A stretch of 64,000 nt of DNA from Rhodobacteraceae bacterium Araon29 (GTDB lineage Bacteria > Pseudomonadota > Alphaproteobacteria > Rhodobacterales > Rhodobacteraceae). The notes beneath the pieces are model-generated. The model saw only the letters and a list, made by a program, of their open reading frames with translations. It ran no database searches and was not told the DNA's origin. The stretch spans positions 2,967,501-3,031,500 of the forward strand of contig CP046865.1 of assembly GCA_039640505.1 (NCBI GenBank). Reading direction: 5' to 3'. Every line of letters begins with the position of its first letter. Within the stretch, counting starts at the first letter, position 1. Below are positions 1 through 7,072 of this stretch, piece by piece. Both the position numbers and the translations under genes were made by a program.

Positions 1-428
1 AGGTCGAGCTAAAACAGCTAAAGTCGGTCGAGAGACCCGCAATTATTAAAGCCATTGCCGAAGCGCGCGAGCATGGCGATCTGTCAGAAAATGCAGAATA
101 CCACTCAGCCCGCGAAAAACATAGCTTCATTGAAGGCCGTGTCAAAGAGCTTGAAAGTGTTTTATCGCTCGCAGAGGTAATCGATCCCTCGCAAATGTCG
201 GGTTCGATTAAATTTGGGGCAACTGTTGGTCTGGTGGATGAAGACACCGACGAAGAAAAAACCTGGCAGATTGTCGGCGAACACGAGGCCAGTATCGAGC
301 GCGGCTTATTAAATATTAAATCACCTTTGGCACGGGCACTGATTGGCAAAGAAGAAGGCGACAGCGTGGAAGTAAAAACCCCAGGTGGGCAAAAATCTTA
401 CGAAATCTTGAGCGTTCATTACGCGTGA
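1..428 (+). CDS. greA: Transcription elongation factor GreA, 5' end outside window
   Basis: GreA binds the secondary channel of RNA polymerase and stimulates cleavage of backtracked transcripts. The reading frame is open from base 3 and has no start in the window. It carries the GreA coiled-coil signature, in which [14 protein letters not shown] holds the acidic D and E residues of the cleavage tip. The C-terminal FKBP-like domain follows ([22 protein letters not shown], then [23 protein letters not shown]) and ends at TGA 426-428. About 141 residues are visible of a usual 156-158, so only the first 15 or so are missing. An internal ATG at 195 is not the start, because the conserved coiled coil lies upstream of it. 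The identification is secure. Confidence 0.97.
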   Translation, partial: VELKQLKSVERPAIIKAIAEAREHGDLSENAEYHSAREKHSFIEGRVKELESVLSLAEVIDPSQMSGSIKFGATVGLVDEDTDEEKTWQIVGEHEASIERGLLNIKSPLARALIGKEEGDSVEVKTPGGQKSYEILSVHYA

Positions 429-454
429 CATCAGTTCTAAATAAATTGTATTAA

Positions 455-1462
455 ATGAGTGAACATAAAAACCTGCAGACGCCGTCTGATGGATTATCAG
501 CGCCAGCCAACCGTCAATCCCAAAACGTGATCGTTACGGTTACGATTGGTCTGGCGGTCATCTGGGTTATTTTTAGCGGTTTTGTATTCTGGAATAATCC
601 ACCTATGAGCCCAGAGGTTACTTTGGTTTTTATCGGCGCGGCCATTTTACCAGCATCAATCCTTTTGATTTGTGCCCTAATGGTTAAGAAATCTCAAATT
701 CTACAACAAGATGCTCAAAGGTTGCATACGGTCGTAGAGGCCCTGCGCCATTCATTTATTGAACAAAACAAAACAGATTCTCAGACAAGTTTGAACGCCT
801 CTGTAAATCGCAAGCTGGCCGAAATAGCCGAAGAACAACGTAAAATCCATAGCCTGATCAGCCAATTTCCCGCCTTACAAACCGATGGTGCGGCAGGACA
901 ATCAAGATCGGAAAGCCATCTAAGTTCCCAAGAGGAGCCCAATGACCAAACCGTATTGGAACTTGGAACGCCGCTCGAAGTTTTTACAGCGCCTCTATCA
1001 AACGCAGATTATATCCGTGCTTTGAACTTTCCTGAAACCCCAGATGATACGGTAGGCTTTGCGGTCATGAACCGCGCCATGAAGGATCACCTAACATCAC
1101 AAATGATCCGCGCTGCTCAGGATATTTTAACATTGCTCAGCCAGGATGGCATTTACATGGATGATCTGCGGCCAGACATGGCTCGGCCGGATATCTGGCG
1201 GCAATTTGCAAAAGGCGATAGAGGCAGATCCATTGCTGCTTTGGGCGGCATACAAGATCGTTCTTCTTTGGCTTTAAGCAACGGGCGAATGAAACAAGAC
1301 GCTGTTTTCCGTGATACTGCGCATCATTTCCTTCGCGTTTTTGACACTTGTTTTTCGAAATTCGAACCAACCGCAAGCGATGCAGAAATATCTGCCTTTT
1401 CTGAAACGCGCACAGCGCGGGCCTTTATGCTTTTGGGGCGGGTGGCCGGCACCTTTAGCTAA
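455..1462 (+). CDS. Hypothetical membrane protein with coiled coil
   Basis: I do not recognise a function. The 335-residue product has two strongly hydrophobic segments near the N-terminus (about residues 25-47 and 57-77). A charged, Gln-rich helical stretch (about 80-140) probably forms a coiled coil. After a linker rich in Ser, Gln and Glu (about 145-165) comes a mostly helical cytoplasmic domain with no motif I can name. It starts 26 bases after greA on the same strand, so cotranscription is possible, but there is no known functional link. Base composition resembles its neighbours. The two-helix anchor plus coiled coil would fit a scaffolding or envelope role, but that is only a guess. Confidence 0.7.
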   Translation: MSEHKNLQTPSDGLSAPANRQSQNVIVTVTIGLAVIWVIFSGFVFWNNPPMSPEVTLVFIGAAILPASILLICALMVKKSQILQQDAQRLHTVVEALRHSFIEQNKTDSQTSLNASVNRKLAEIAEEQRKIHSLISQFPALQTDGAAGQSRSESHLSSQEEPNDQTVLELGTPLEVFTAPLSNADYIRALNFPETPDDTVGFAVMNRAMKDHLTSQMIRAAQDILTLLSQDGIYMDDLRPDMARPDIWRQFAKGDRGRSIAALGGIQDRSSLALSNGRMKQDAVFRDTAHHFLRVFDTCFSKFEPTASDAEISAFSETRTARAFMLLGRVAGTFS

Positions 1463-1466
1463 AGAG

Positions 1467-1487
1467 ACCAAGCTTGCAGGCTTTGGT
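1467..1487. terminator. Possible bidirectional hairpin between convergent genes
   Basis: ACCAAGC (1467-1473) pairs with GCTTTGGT (1480-1487), with one bulged base and a 6-base loop. It sits in the 25-base gap between two convergent genes. There is no long T-run, so it is a weak terminator candidate. Confidence 0.3.
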
Positions 1488-2747
1488 TCAAAGACCTAGT
1501 GCGTTAAAGGGGATAAATCGAACCTTATCTCCGGGCTTTATTATTGCGGCTTCTTCGCCAAGCTCGACCAAACCTTCGGCCCAACTCAACCCGCTAATAC
1601 GGCCAGATCCTTCAGAACCAAAGGCCTCTACACGGCCCTCTCTTATGCGCGCGCGTAAAAATTCACTTCGGCCCGGCTTTTTGGATTTATGGAATGCAGC
1701 TGGCACGCTAAAACCTTGCGGGACTGGCCAGTCTCCTCCAGCCATCTGCTGCAAAGCCGGCGCTGCAAAAATGGCCGTGCATACGAATGCCGCAACTGGG
1801 TTTCCAGGCAGTCCGAAAACCGGCACCCCTTGCCAAAGCCCCATAGCCAATGGCCGTCCCGGCTTCACCGCGACGCGCCAAAGCGCCATTGATCCGGTGC
1901 TGGTTAGCAGAGCCGACATATGGTCTTCTGCGCCTGCTGAAGCGCCTCCTGAGGTCAAAATCACATCACATCGACTGGCCGCACTGTTCAGTTGCGCGCG
2001 CAGCTTTTCGGGATCATCCGGCGCGGTGCCTAAATCCATTACAGCATAGCCTAGACGGCGCAAAAGCCCCAAAAGCATTGGTCGGTTGGCATCGTAGATT
2101 TGACCAAATTTCGCCGACTGGGACGCTTCAATCAATTCATCGCCGGTTGACAAAACCCCTACGCTCAATGTGTCATACACTGGTAGATCCGCAATACCGG
2201 CAGAGGCCAAAAGCCCTAAATCAGCCACTGTAACCTTGCGGCCCCGGCTTAAAACACCTTGGCCTGCTTGAATATCTTCGCCCATCAACCGGGTATTTTT
2301 TCCTTGGCGCAAAGGGCCGTGAAAGGCAACTTCTTTCCCATCAGTTGCCACATCCTCTTGAAGCACAATTGTGTCGACCCCTTTGGGCAGGGCAGCGCCG
2401 GTTAATACCTGTATCGCCGACCCTTTTGGAACGCTCCCTTGATAAGGCTGACCCGCTGCGGCGCGGCCTTTAATCAGTGGCAGAATCAGCGAAGCGCTTT
2501 GATCGCTGAGCGTCCCATCAAAGCCGTATCCATCTACAGCACTATTGGCGTGCGGCGGACTACTACGCTGCGCATAAAGATCGCTAGATAAAAACCGCCC
2601 AACCGCCTGCTGAAGCGGAAGCTCGGTCGAAGCGACCCGGCATGTCAGTTTTTCTTTTAAAAGCGCGAGCGCCGTTTTAACGGGCATCCAATCAACGCCT
2701 GCAGGCAAAGCGAAACAATCATCACGCAAGGGCGGCGGTGTAATCAT
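1488..2747 (-). CDS. moeA: Molybdopterin molybdenumtransferase MoeA
   Basis: MoeA inserts molybdate into adenylylated molybdopterin to give Mo-molybdopterin in the cytosol. The expected motifs are present in order: NSAVDGYGFDG near the N-terminus, the STGDEL segment, a glycine-rich GGASAGAEDH loop, KPGRPLAMG and GLPGNPVAAFV, then the C-terminal beta domain. From the chosen start it has 419 residues, close to the usual 400-410. I start it at ATG 2747-2745 because this gives an ATGA overlap with the upstream stop. A start 12 codons earlier (2783) is open but would overlap the upstream gene by 40 bases. It is the last gene of a five-gene molybdenum-cofactor operon. SAVDGYGF and GGASAGAED differ from the more common SAMDGYA and GGVSVGDYD. 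Confidence 0.95.
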   Translation of the reverse strand: MITPPPLRDDCFALPAGVDWMPVKTALALLKEKLTCRVASTELPLQQAVGRFLSSDLYAQRSSPPHANSAVDGYGFDGTLSDQSASLILPLIKGRAAAGQPYQGSVPKGSAIQVLTGAALPKGVDTIVLQEDVATDGKEVAFHGPLRQGKNTRLMGEDIQAGQGVLSRGRKVTVADLGLLASAGIADLPVYDTLSVGVLSTGDELIEASQSAKFGQIYDANRPMLLGLLRRLGYAVMDLGTAPDDPEKLRAQLNSAASRCDVILTSGGASAGAEDHMSALLTSTGSMALWRVAVKPGRPLAMGLWQGVPVFGLPGNPVAAFVCTAIFAAPALQQMAGGDWPVPQGFSVPAAFHKSKKPGRSEFLRARIREGRVEAFGSEGSGRISGLSWAEGLVELGEEAAIIKPGDKVRFIPFNALGL

Positions 2748-3640
2748 TGGCGCCCCCGCACAAAAGAGCTGCCCATAATCCATCCTTCTTCAATTCGAAT
2801 ATTTGCAGGTATATCGGCAGGGATCAAGCTTTGGAAGAGAGGGTCAGTTTGAAACATACGTTGCAATTGTTCACAACTACCGCGGACCTGCTGTGCATCC
2901 AGAATATCATATAACTGATCGGGCCAACGCTTGATGTAATCTTCCATAATTTCTTTTGCAGCCAGAATGCTCGGGTAAATTTCACCCACCACAACGGATG
3001 CGCGCGGCAGCAGTTTGCACCCTTCGATCGGCCAGACCTGACAGCGTTGGCCAAGCCATTTGCGCAGCTCTGAAAGATAGGGCAGGCCCAGCAAAGATTG
3101 TGATCCCACTGCACCAGTGGTGTACAGCTTCCACGCGCTATGGGCTTTGGCCGCAAGATCGGTTTGCCGGTATTCTGGTAATCCGTGGGAATGGCGCGCC
3201 GCGCCTTTATGCGGCAGACTGGGGAACTTCAGCTGCGCTGGTGCCCCCCAAAACGGGCCAATGCCAGCAAAGATTTTATTGATCTCGGCGGCCACCTCAA
3301 ATCGGTTATTGCTATTATCTGGCGCATCTTCAATCCGTTCCTTTAACCAGTCCCAAACAGCCAGTGCCTCTGGCATGCCAGTCAGCGCTTTGGCAAAGCC
3401 TTGCGGATATCCAAGGGAAAAATCAAAACCTACAAATGTTTTCCTGCCGGCCGTCATTTCTGTTTCCAATAGCGCGTAAAGATGCTGCATCACTGCGCGC
3501 CGCGTGCGAAAATAAAGCGGGTGCGCGATTGGCTGCCCTCGTCGCTGTGCACATAGGTAAATCGCGTCTTTAACCGGCTTTTTGGCAGAAGGCTTCGAGC
3601 GCGCTGACCAGTCGATAGCGATGATCGTATCTATGCTCAC
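2744..3640 (-). CDS. Unknown protein of the Mo-cofactor operon, RNase H-fold-like (DUF429-like)
   Basis: The function is unknown. The 298-residue protein has the outline of the DUF429/RNase H-like superfamily: a first strand with AIDWSA (Asp10), a second with FVGFDFSLGYP (Asp73) and a later VVVGEIYPS (Glu220). Together these could supply a three-carboxylate metal site. QVWPIEG (about 201-207) and EGWIMG near the C-terminus look family-conserved. The start is GTG at 3640, with GAGG seven bases upstream, and forms a GTGA overlap with the mobB stop. The stop overlaps the moeA start, so the gene is translationally coupled on both sides. The context suggests a role in handling molybdopterin or its nucleotide. 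The fold would alternatively allow a nuclease, and neither role can be shown here. Confidence 0.75.
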   Translation of the reverse strand: MSIDTIIAIDWSARSKPSAKKPVKDAIYLCAQRRGQPIAHPLYFRTRRAVMQHLYALLETEMTAGRKTFVGFDFSLGYPQGFAKALTGMPEALAVWDWLKERIEDAPDNSNNRFEVAAEINKIFAGIGPFWGAPAQLKFPSLPHKGAARHSHGLPEYRQTDLAAKAHSAWKLYTTGAVGSQSLLGLPYLSELRKWLGQRCQVWPIEGCKLLPRASVVVGEIYPSILAAKEIMEDYIKRWPDQLYDILDAQQVRGSCEQLQRMFQTDPLFQSLIPADIPANIRIEEGWIMGSSFVRGRQ

Positions 3641-4128
3641 AGTGCTACCTCTGAATGGATGAAATCTGCAATAGCGGCTGTATCATCAAGATCAAAAACA
3701 GGCCGATCAAGGGTCATTGCAACATCGCTTGCAACCGCGTGAATGGTCGGATCATTTGTGGCAATAAGGTCCGTGCCTGTGACCGCGCGAAAGGTTTCTA
3801 TCTTTGGATGGCGGTCGCGTTTAAACCCTTCGATCAAGACCAGGTCAACAGGCGAAAGTTTTGCAAGCAGCACCTCAAGGCTGGGCTCTGCTTCGTCGCG
3901 CAGCTCATGCATCAGCGCAAAGCGGTTGCGCGAGGCCAGTAATACCTCACCTGCGCCCGCCATTCTATGGCGATGACTGTCTTTACCGCTGCGGTCCACA
4001 TCAAAACTGTGATGGGCGTGCTTGATTGTGGATACTGAAAAGCCACGCTTGACAAATTCACTGACCAACCTTTCCATAAGGCCCGTTTTGCCCGAATTCT
4101 TCCACCCTGTAACGCCGTAGATTTTCAT
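3637..4128 (-). CDS. mobB: Molybdopterin-guanine dinucleotide biosynthesis adaptor MobB
   Basis: MobB is a GTP-binding P-loop protein that assists MobA in making the bis-MGD cofactor. The sequence opens with GVTGWKNSGKT, a Walker A motif at residues 5-15, followed by the MobB-typical STIKHAHHSFDVD (about 33-45). The DLVLIEGFKRDRHPKIE segment (about 95-111) is the conserved Walker B-like region of the family. At 163 residues it is a normal MobB length. The ATG at 4128 overlaps the mobA stop as ATGA, and its own TGA overlaps the GTG of the next gene. Confidence is high from motifs and from position directly after mobA. Confidence 0.95.
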   Translation of the reverse strand: MKIYGVTGWKNSGKTGLMERLVSEFVKRGFSVSTIKHAHHSFDVDRSGKDSHRHRMAGAGEVLLASRNRFALMHELRDEAEPSLEVLLAKLSPVDLVLIEGFKRDRHPKIETFRAVTGTDLIATNDPTIHAVASDVAMTLDRPVFDLDDTAAIADFIHSEVAL

Positions 4129-4745
4129 GCGCGATCCTTTAGCAATGCACTTGCCGTTTCCAAGTCCTGCGGCGTGTTCACATTAAAGAACGGATCAAAA
4201 GGTGTCGATGAAAACGCAGCCTGCCCTGCGCCGTGCATTTCCGTCCACTGCACAATTTTGCGCAACCCATTTTGCAAATGCCCGCGCAAGTCCTCCCTTA
4301 AAGCAACCGGCCAGAGGCCAAAGGTTGGCTGCCGCATAGACACGCCATTTGGCTCTTTTGTAGCGGCAAGGGCCAAAGGCACCGTCATGCCCTCAGAGGC
4401 CAGAATGAGCTGGGGCACAAGATCACAGGGGAAAAAAGGCGTATCCGCCGCAACCGTAACGATGTATTCGCCGCCCTGTGCACAGGCCCAGTCCAAACCG
4501 GCAAGAACCCCGGCAAGCGGCCCAGCATATCCGTCAACACTGTCGGCAAAGACGGGCAGTCCAAGATCTTCAAACCGGTCAGGATCGCCGTTGGCGTTCA
4601 ATCCGACTTGCGCAACCTGCGGGGCCAACCGCTCAACGACCCGCGACATCATGGATTGTCCCTGCAGTACCAGCCGGCCTTTATCCCCGCCCCCCATGCG
4701 GCGGGCCAGACCGCCAGCCAGTATCACTCCGAGCGGTTGCTTCAT
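4125..4745 (-). CDS. mobA: Molybdenum cofactor guanylyltransferase MobA
   Basis: MobA transfers GMP from GTP to Mo-molybdopterin to form MGD in the cytosol. The N-terminal LAGGLARRMGGGDKG (about residues 10-24) is the nucleotide-binding signature of the family. Next come a NANGDPDRF segment and GPLAGVLAGLDWA (about 75-87). AADTPFFPCDLV (about 99-110) holds the Asp that binds Mg-GTP, and FFNVNTPQDLE lies near the end. Its 206 residues compare with about 194 in E. coli. The start ATG 4745 overlaps the fdhD stop by 4 bases, and the gene precedes mobB with another 4-base overlap. No odd features. Confidence 0.96.
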   Translation of the reverse strand: MKQPLGVILAGGLARRMGGGDKGRLVLQGQSMMSRVVERLAPQVAQVGLNANGDPDRFEDLGLPVFADSVDGYAGPLAGVLAGLDWACAQGGEYIVTVAADTPFFPCDLVPQLILASEGMTVPLALAATKEPNGVSMRQPTFGLWPVALREDLRGHLQNGLRKIVQWTEMHGAGQAAFSSTPFDPFFNVNTPQDLETASALLKDRA

Positions 4746-5620
4746 TCCTCTAAGCCTTTGCGCATTGCTGCTCTAGGGTCATCCGGAATTTTTTCCATAT
4801 CCGCGTCCCAAATCAGTCGCTCTTCGCCCGCAAGACAGACAAATCGCTTGCCGCGTAGCCGCCCGATCAAAGTCAGACCAACTTGCTTGGCAATCTCGAC
4901 CCCCCACGCGGTAAACCCCGAACGGGAGGCGAGGATCGGGATCCCCATATGCGCAGTTTTGATCACCATTTCCGATGTCAATCGCCCGGTGGTATAAAGT
5001 ATTTTATCACTTGCCGTTACCGATTGAGACAGCATCCATCCCGCGACTTTATCCACGGCATTATGACGCCCTACATCTTCCATATAAACCAGTGGCTGAT
5101 CTTGGTGGCACAGAACAGTCCCATGAATGGCACCGGCTTTTAAATAAAGCGAGGGCGTGCGGTTAATTTTTGCAGCAAGTGCATAGAGCCAAGATGTTTT
5201 TATATCTGATCGGGGCAGTTTTACCGCTTCAAGGCCTTCCATCATATCACCAAACACGGTTCCAACGGCGCATCCGCTTGTGCGGGTTTTCTTTTGCAGT
5301 TTTGCTTCGTAATCCGTGGTTCGCGCCGTACGCACAACAATGGTTTCAAGCTCTTCATCAAATGCAATATCGGTGATCTGATCATCGGGCTGTAACATTC
5401 CCTGATTGCGCAAAAATCCAAGCGCTAAGTACTCGGGGTAATCCCCAATGGTCATGGCTGTGACAATTTCCTGCGAATTGAGGAAAATCGTCAACGGGCG
5501 CTCTTCGACTACATCCAGCACCTGGTGCTGGCCTTGATGATCTAAACCCGTTACTTGAGCTGTTAAGCTCCGTGCAACACTCATCGGCGCAATCAGATAG
5601 TCAGTTGTCGATTTGGTCAT
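4742..5620 (-). CDS. fdhD: Formate dehydrogenase accessory sulfurtransferase FdhD
   Basis: FdhD carries sulfur from the cysteine desulfurase IscS to the molybdenum cofactor of formate dehydrogenase. Family hallmarks are visible: EERPLTIFLN near residue 40, TIGDYPEYLALGFL (about 57-70), GAIHGTVLC, EDVGRHNAVDKVAGWML, TTGRLTSEMVIKTA, SRSGFTAWGVEIA and GLTLIGRLRG. I start it at ATG 5620 because GGGG lies nine bases upstream. An in-frame TTG at 5635 lacks that support. The usual CxxC sulfur-shuttle motif is reduced: Cys117 is kept in SGCAVGT, but the second cysteine position is Gly120. It heads the Mo-cofactor operon and diverges from azlC across 64 bases. No formate dehydrogenase gene is in the window. 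Confidence 0.93.
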   Translation of the reverse strand: MTKSTTDYLIAPMSVARSLTAQVTGLDHQGQHQVLDVVEERPLTIFLNSQEIVTAMTIGDYPEYLALGFLRNQGMLQPDDQITDIAFDEELETIVVRTARTTDYEAKLQKKTRTSGCAVGTVFGDMMEGLEAVKLPRSDIKTSWLYALAAKINRTPSLYLKAGAIHGTVLCHQDQPLVYMEDVGRHNAVDKVAGWMLSQSVTASDKILYTTGRLTSEMVIKTAHMGIPILASRSGFTAWGVEIAKQVGLTLIGRLRGKRFVCLAGEERLIWDADMEKIPDDPRAAMRKGLEE

Positions 5621-5684
5621 CAATATTTGCCCCAAGGCTATTTTAGAATTGCATCGCTCTATTGTGCTACTTTAGGTATCATAT

Positions 5685-6398
5685 ATGTCAATCCCACAGC
5701 CGTCAGGTTTTTTCATAAAGGGTGTACTAAACGGCGCCCCACATACGCTTGTCATTGGACCTTTCGGTTTTTTATTCGGAGTGGTCGCAACCGAAGCAGG
5801 CCTTAGTGTTTTTGAAGCGCTGAGCTTTAGCGTGCTGGTGGTGGCTGGCGCAGCGCAGCTTACCGCGCTGGAATTGATGCAAGACAACACCCCCACTGTA
5901 ATTGTTATTTTATCTGCGTTGGCTTTGAATTTGCGCATGGCGCTTTATTCGGCCGCAATGACACCTCATTTGGGCACAGCAAGGTTTTGGCAGAGGATGG
6001 CGGCGGCATATACAATGGTTGATCAAAGCTATGCCACAAGCATTCTACAATATGAAAACAACCCTCAAATGAACATGCCGCAAAAACTGGCGTTTTTCTT
6101 TGGTGTTGCGACGCCTGTGATCCCGATTTGGTACGCGTTAACTTTTTTTGGGGCATTGGCCGGTCAATCCGTTCCCGCCGAAATCCCGTTGGATTTTGCC
6201 ACCCCGCTTACATTTATTGCCCTTCTCGCCCCATTGCTACGCACTGTGCCGCATATTCTCGCCGCTCTGGCGTCGGTCATTGCGGGGCTTTTGTTTCATG
6301 CCATGCCGTATAACCTTGGGATTATGCTCGCAGGTGTGATCGGGATGAGCGTCGGCGCTTGGAGTGAACAGCGCGGGTTTGGAGAGCGCCGCGGATGA
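5685..6398 (+). CDS. azlC: AzlC family branched-chain amino-acid exporter, large subunit
   Basis: AzlC is the large membrane subunit of an AzlCD-type exporter (compare the B. subtilis 4-azaleucine exporter and E. coli YgaZH), which moves branched-chain amino acids out of the cell. The 237-residue product has several hydrophobic helices. The AzlC-typical GVLNGAPHTLVIGPFGFLFG lies near residues 10-29, followed by GAAQLTALEL and NLRMALYSAAMTPHLG. AGGT lies eight bases before the ATG. The last four bases overlap azlD as ATGA, so the pair is coupled. It diverges from fdhD. The exported amino acid cannot be told from sequence. Confidence 0.9.
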   Translation: MSIPQPSGFFIKGVLNGAPHTLVIGPFGFLFGVVATEAGLSVFEALSFSVLVVAGAAQLTALELMQDNTPTVIVILSALALNLRMALYSAAMTPHLGTARFWQRMAAAYTMVDQSYATSILQYENNPQMNMPQKLAFFFGVATPVIPIWYALTFFGALAGQSVPAEIPLDFATPLTFIALLAPLLRTVPHILAALASVIAGLLFHAMPYNLGIMLAGVIGMSVGAWSEQRGFGERRG

Positions 6399-6724
6399 AT
6401 TTTGCACAAGAAAGCAATTTATGGCTTGTGATCTGGGCGCTTTGCCTTGGCACGTTTGGATTGCGCTTTTTATTTCTAGGCGTGGTGGGTGATCGAAAAA
6501 TGCCGCCGTGGGTTCTGCGCCATCTGCGCTACACGGCGGTCGGCTTGCTGCCTGGTTTAATTGCACCGCTGGTACTTTGGCCAGAGGCCACCGGCGGCGC
6601 TCTAGATTGGCCCCGTTTGATCGCGGCGGCCGTTACCTTGGCGGTGGGTTACAAGACAAAAAATGTATTTGCCGCAATCCTACTAGGCGCGCTCTGCCTT
6701 TATGTCACAGGGCAAATGGCATAA
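6395..6724 (+). CDS. azlD: AzlD family branched-chain amino-acid exporter, small subunit
   Basis: This is the small membrane partner of AzlC. The 109-residue protein consists almost entirely of four hydrophobic segments. The AzlD-typical GTFGLRFLFLGVVGDRKMPPWVLRHLRYTAVGLLPGLIAPLV block spans about residues 15-60. Its ATG overlaps the azlC TGA, which fits the equimolar two-subunit exporter. Length matches the family (about 100-110). It is followed by two tandem hairpins and then a convergent oxidase-subunit gene. Confidence 0.9.
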   Translation: MNFAQESNLWLVIWALCLGTFGLRFLFLGVVGDRKMPPWVLRHLRYTAVGLLPGLIAPLVLWPEATGGALDWPRLIAAAVTLAVGYKTKNVFAAILLGALCLYVTGQMA

Positions 6725-6741
6725 GATTAAATCTTGGAAAA

Positions 6742-6787
6742 GTTTAGGCAGAAACTGCCTAAACACATCACGTCTCAAAATGACGTG
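6742..6787. terminator. Two tandem hairpins between convergent genes
   Basis: GTTTAGGCAG (6742-6751) pairs perfectly with CTGCCTAAAC (6755-6764) across a 3-base loop. Five bases later CACGTC (6769-6774) pairs with GACGTG (6782-6787) across 7 bases. They lie between azlD (+) and the oxidase subunit gene (-). Neither has a T-run, so these may be RNA 3'-end stabilisers or factor-dependent terminators rather than classical intrinsic terminators. Confidence 0.5.
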
Positions 6788-6793
6788 CGTAGA

Positions 6794-6928
6794 CTACCCA
6801 TTTACGAGTGCAATAAACACCAACGCAACCACACAGAAAATCGCTGTTTTTGTCACTAAAGACATAAACCCTTCAAATGTTTTTTCTTGGTCCTCAGTGT
6901 CCATTGATCCGTGTTCATGCTTGGCCAT
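6794..6928 (-). CDS. aa3-type cytochrome c oxidase subunit IV
   Basis: This is a 44-residue single-helix accessory subunit of the aa3-type cytochrome c oxidase, as known from Paracoccus and Rhodobacter. The product has a short charged N-terminus (MAKHEHGSMDTEDQEKTFEGF) and one C-terminal membrane helix of about 20 residues. I place the start at ATG 6928, where AGGAG lies seven bases upstream. A longer in-frame reading from 6988 would add 20 residues that do not look like the family. The catalytic oxidase genes are not in the window, so this subunit is encoded apart from them. It lies downstream of the hydrolase gene on the same strand, after a 144-base gap. Confidence 0.85.
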   Translation of the reverse strand: MAKHEHGSMDTEDQEKTFEGFMSLVTKTAIFCVVALVFIALVNG

Positions 6929-7072
6929 TCGGCTACTCCTAGTCAAAGCTCTCATTCTGTCTCTAGCGGATTTGTTGGCCGCTGTCATCCTCTAGCCAAA
7001 CTCTTTTGATGCTGCCTCTCGTCGCACCCCTTCAAAAGCTCAAAAATGCGCGCGCGGCGCAGCGCCGGCGTC

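Noticed and set aside
7-194. Reading greA as starting at ATG 195
   Set aside because: The conserved GreA coiled coil is encoded upstream in the same frame, so the true start is outside the window.
4174-4776. 200-codon plus-strand open frame opposite mobA
   Set aside because: It is antisense to conserved mobA motifs, and its composition is that of a reverse-complement shadow.
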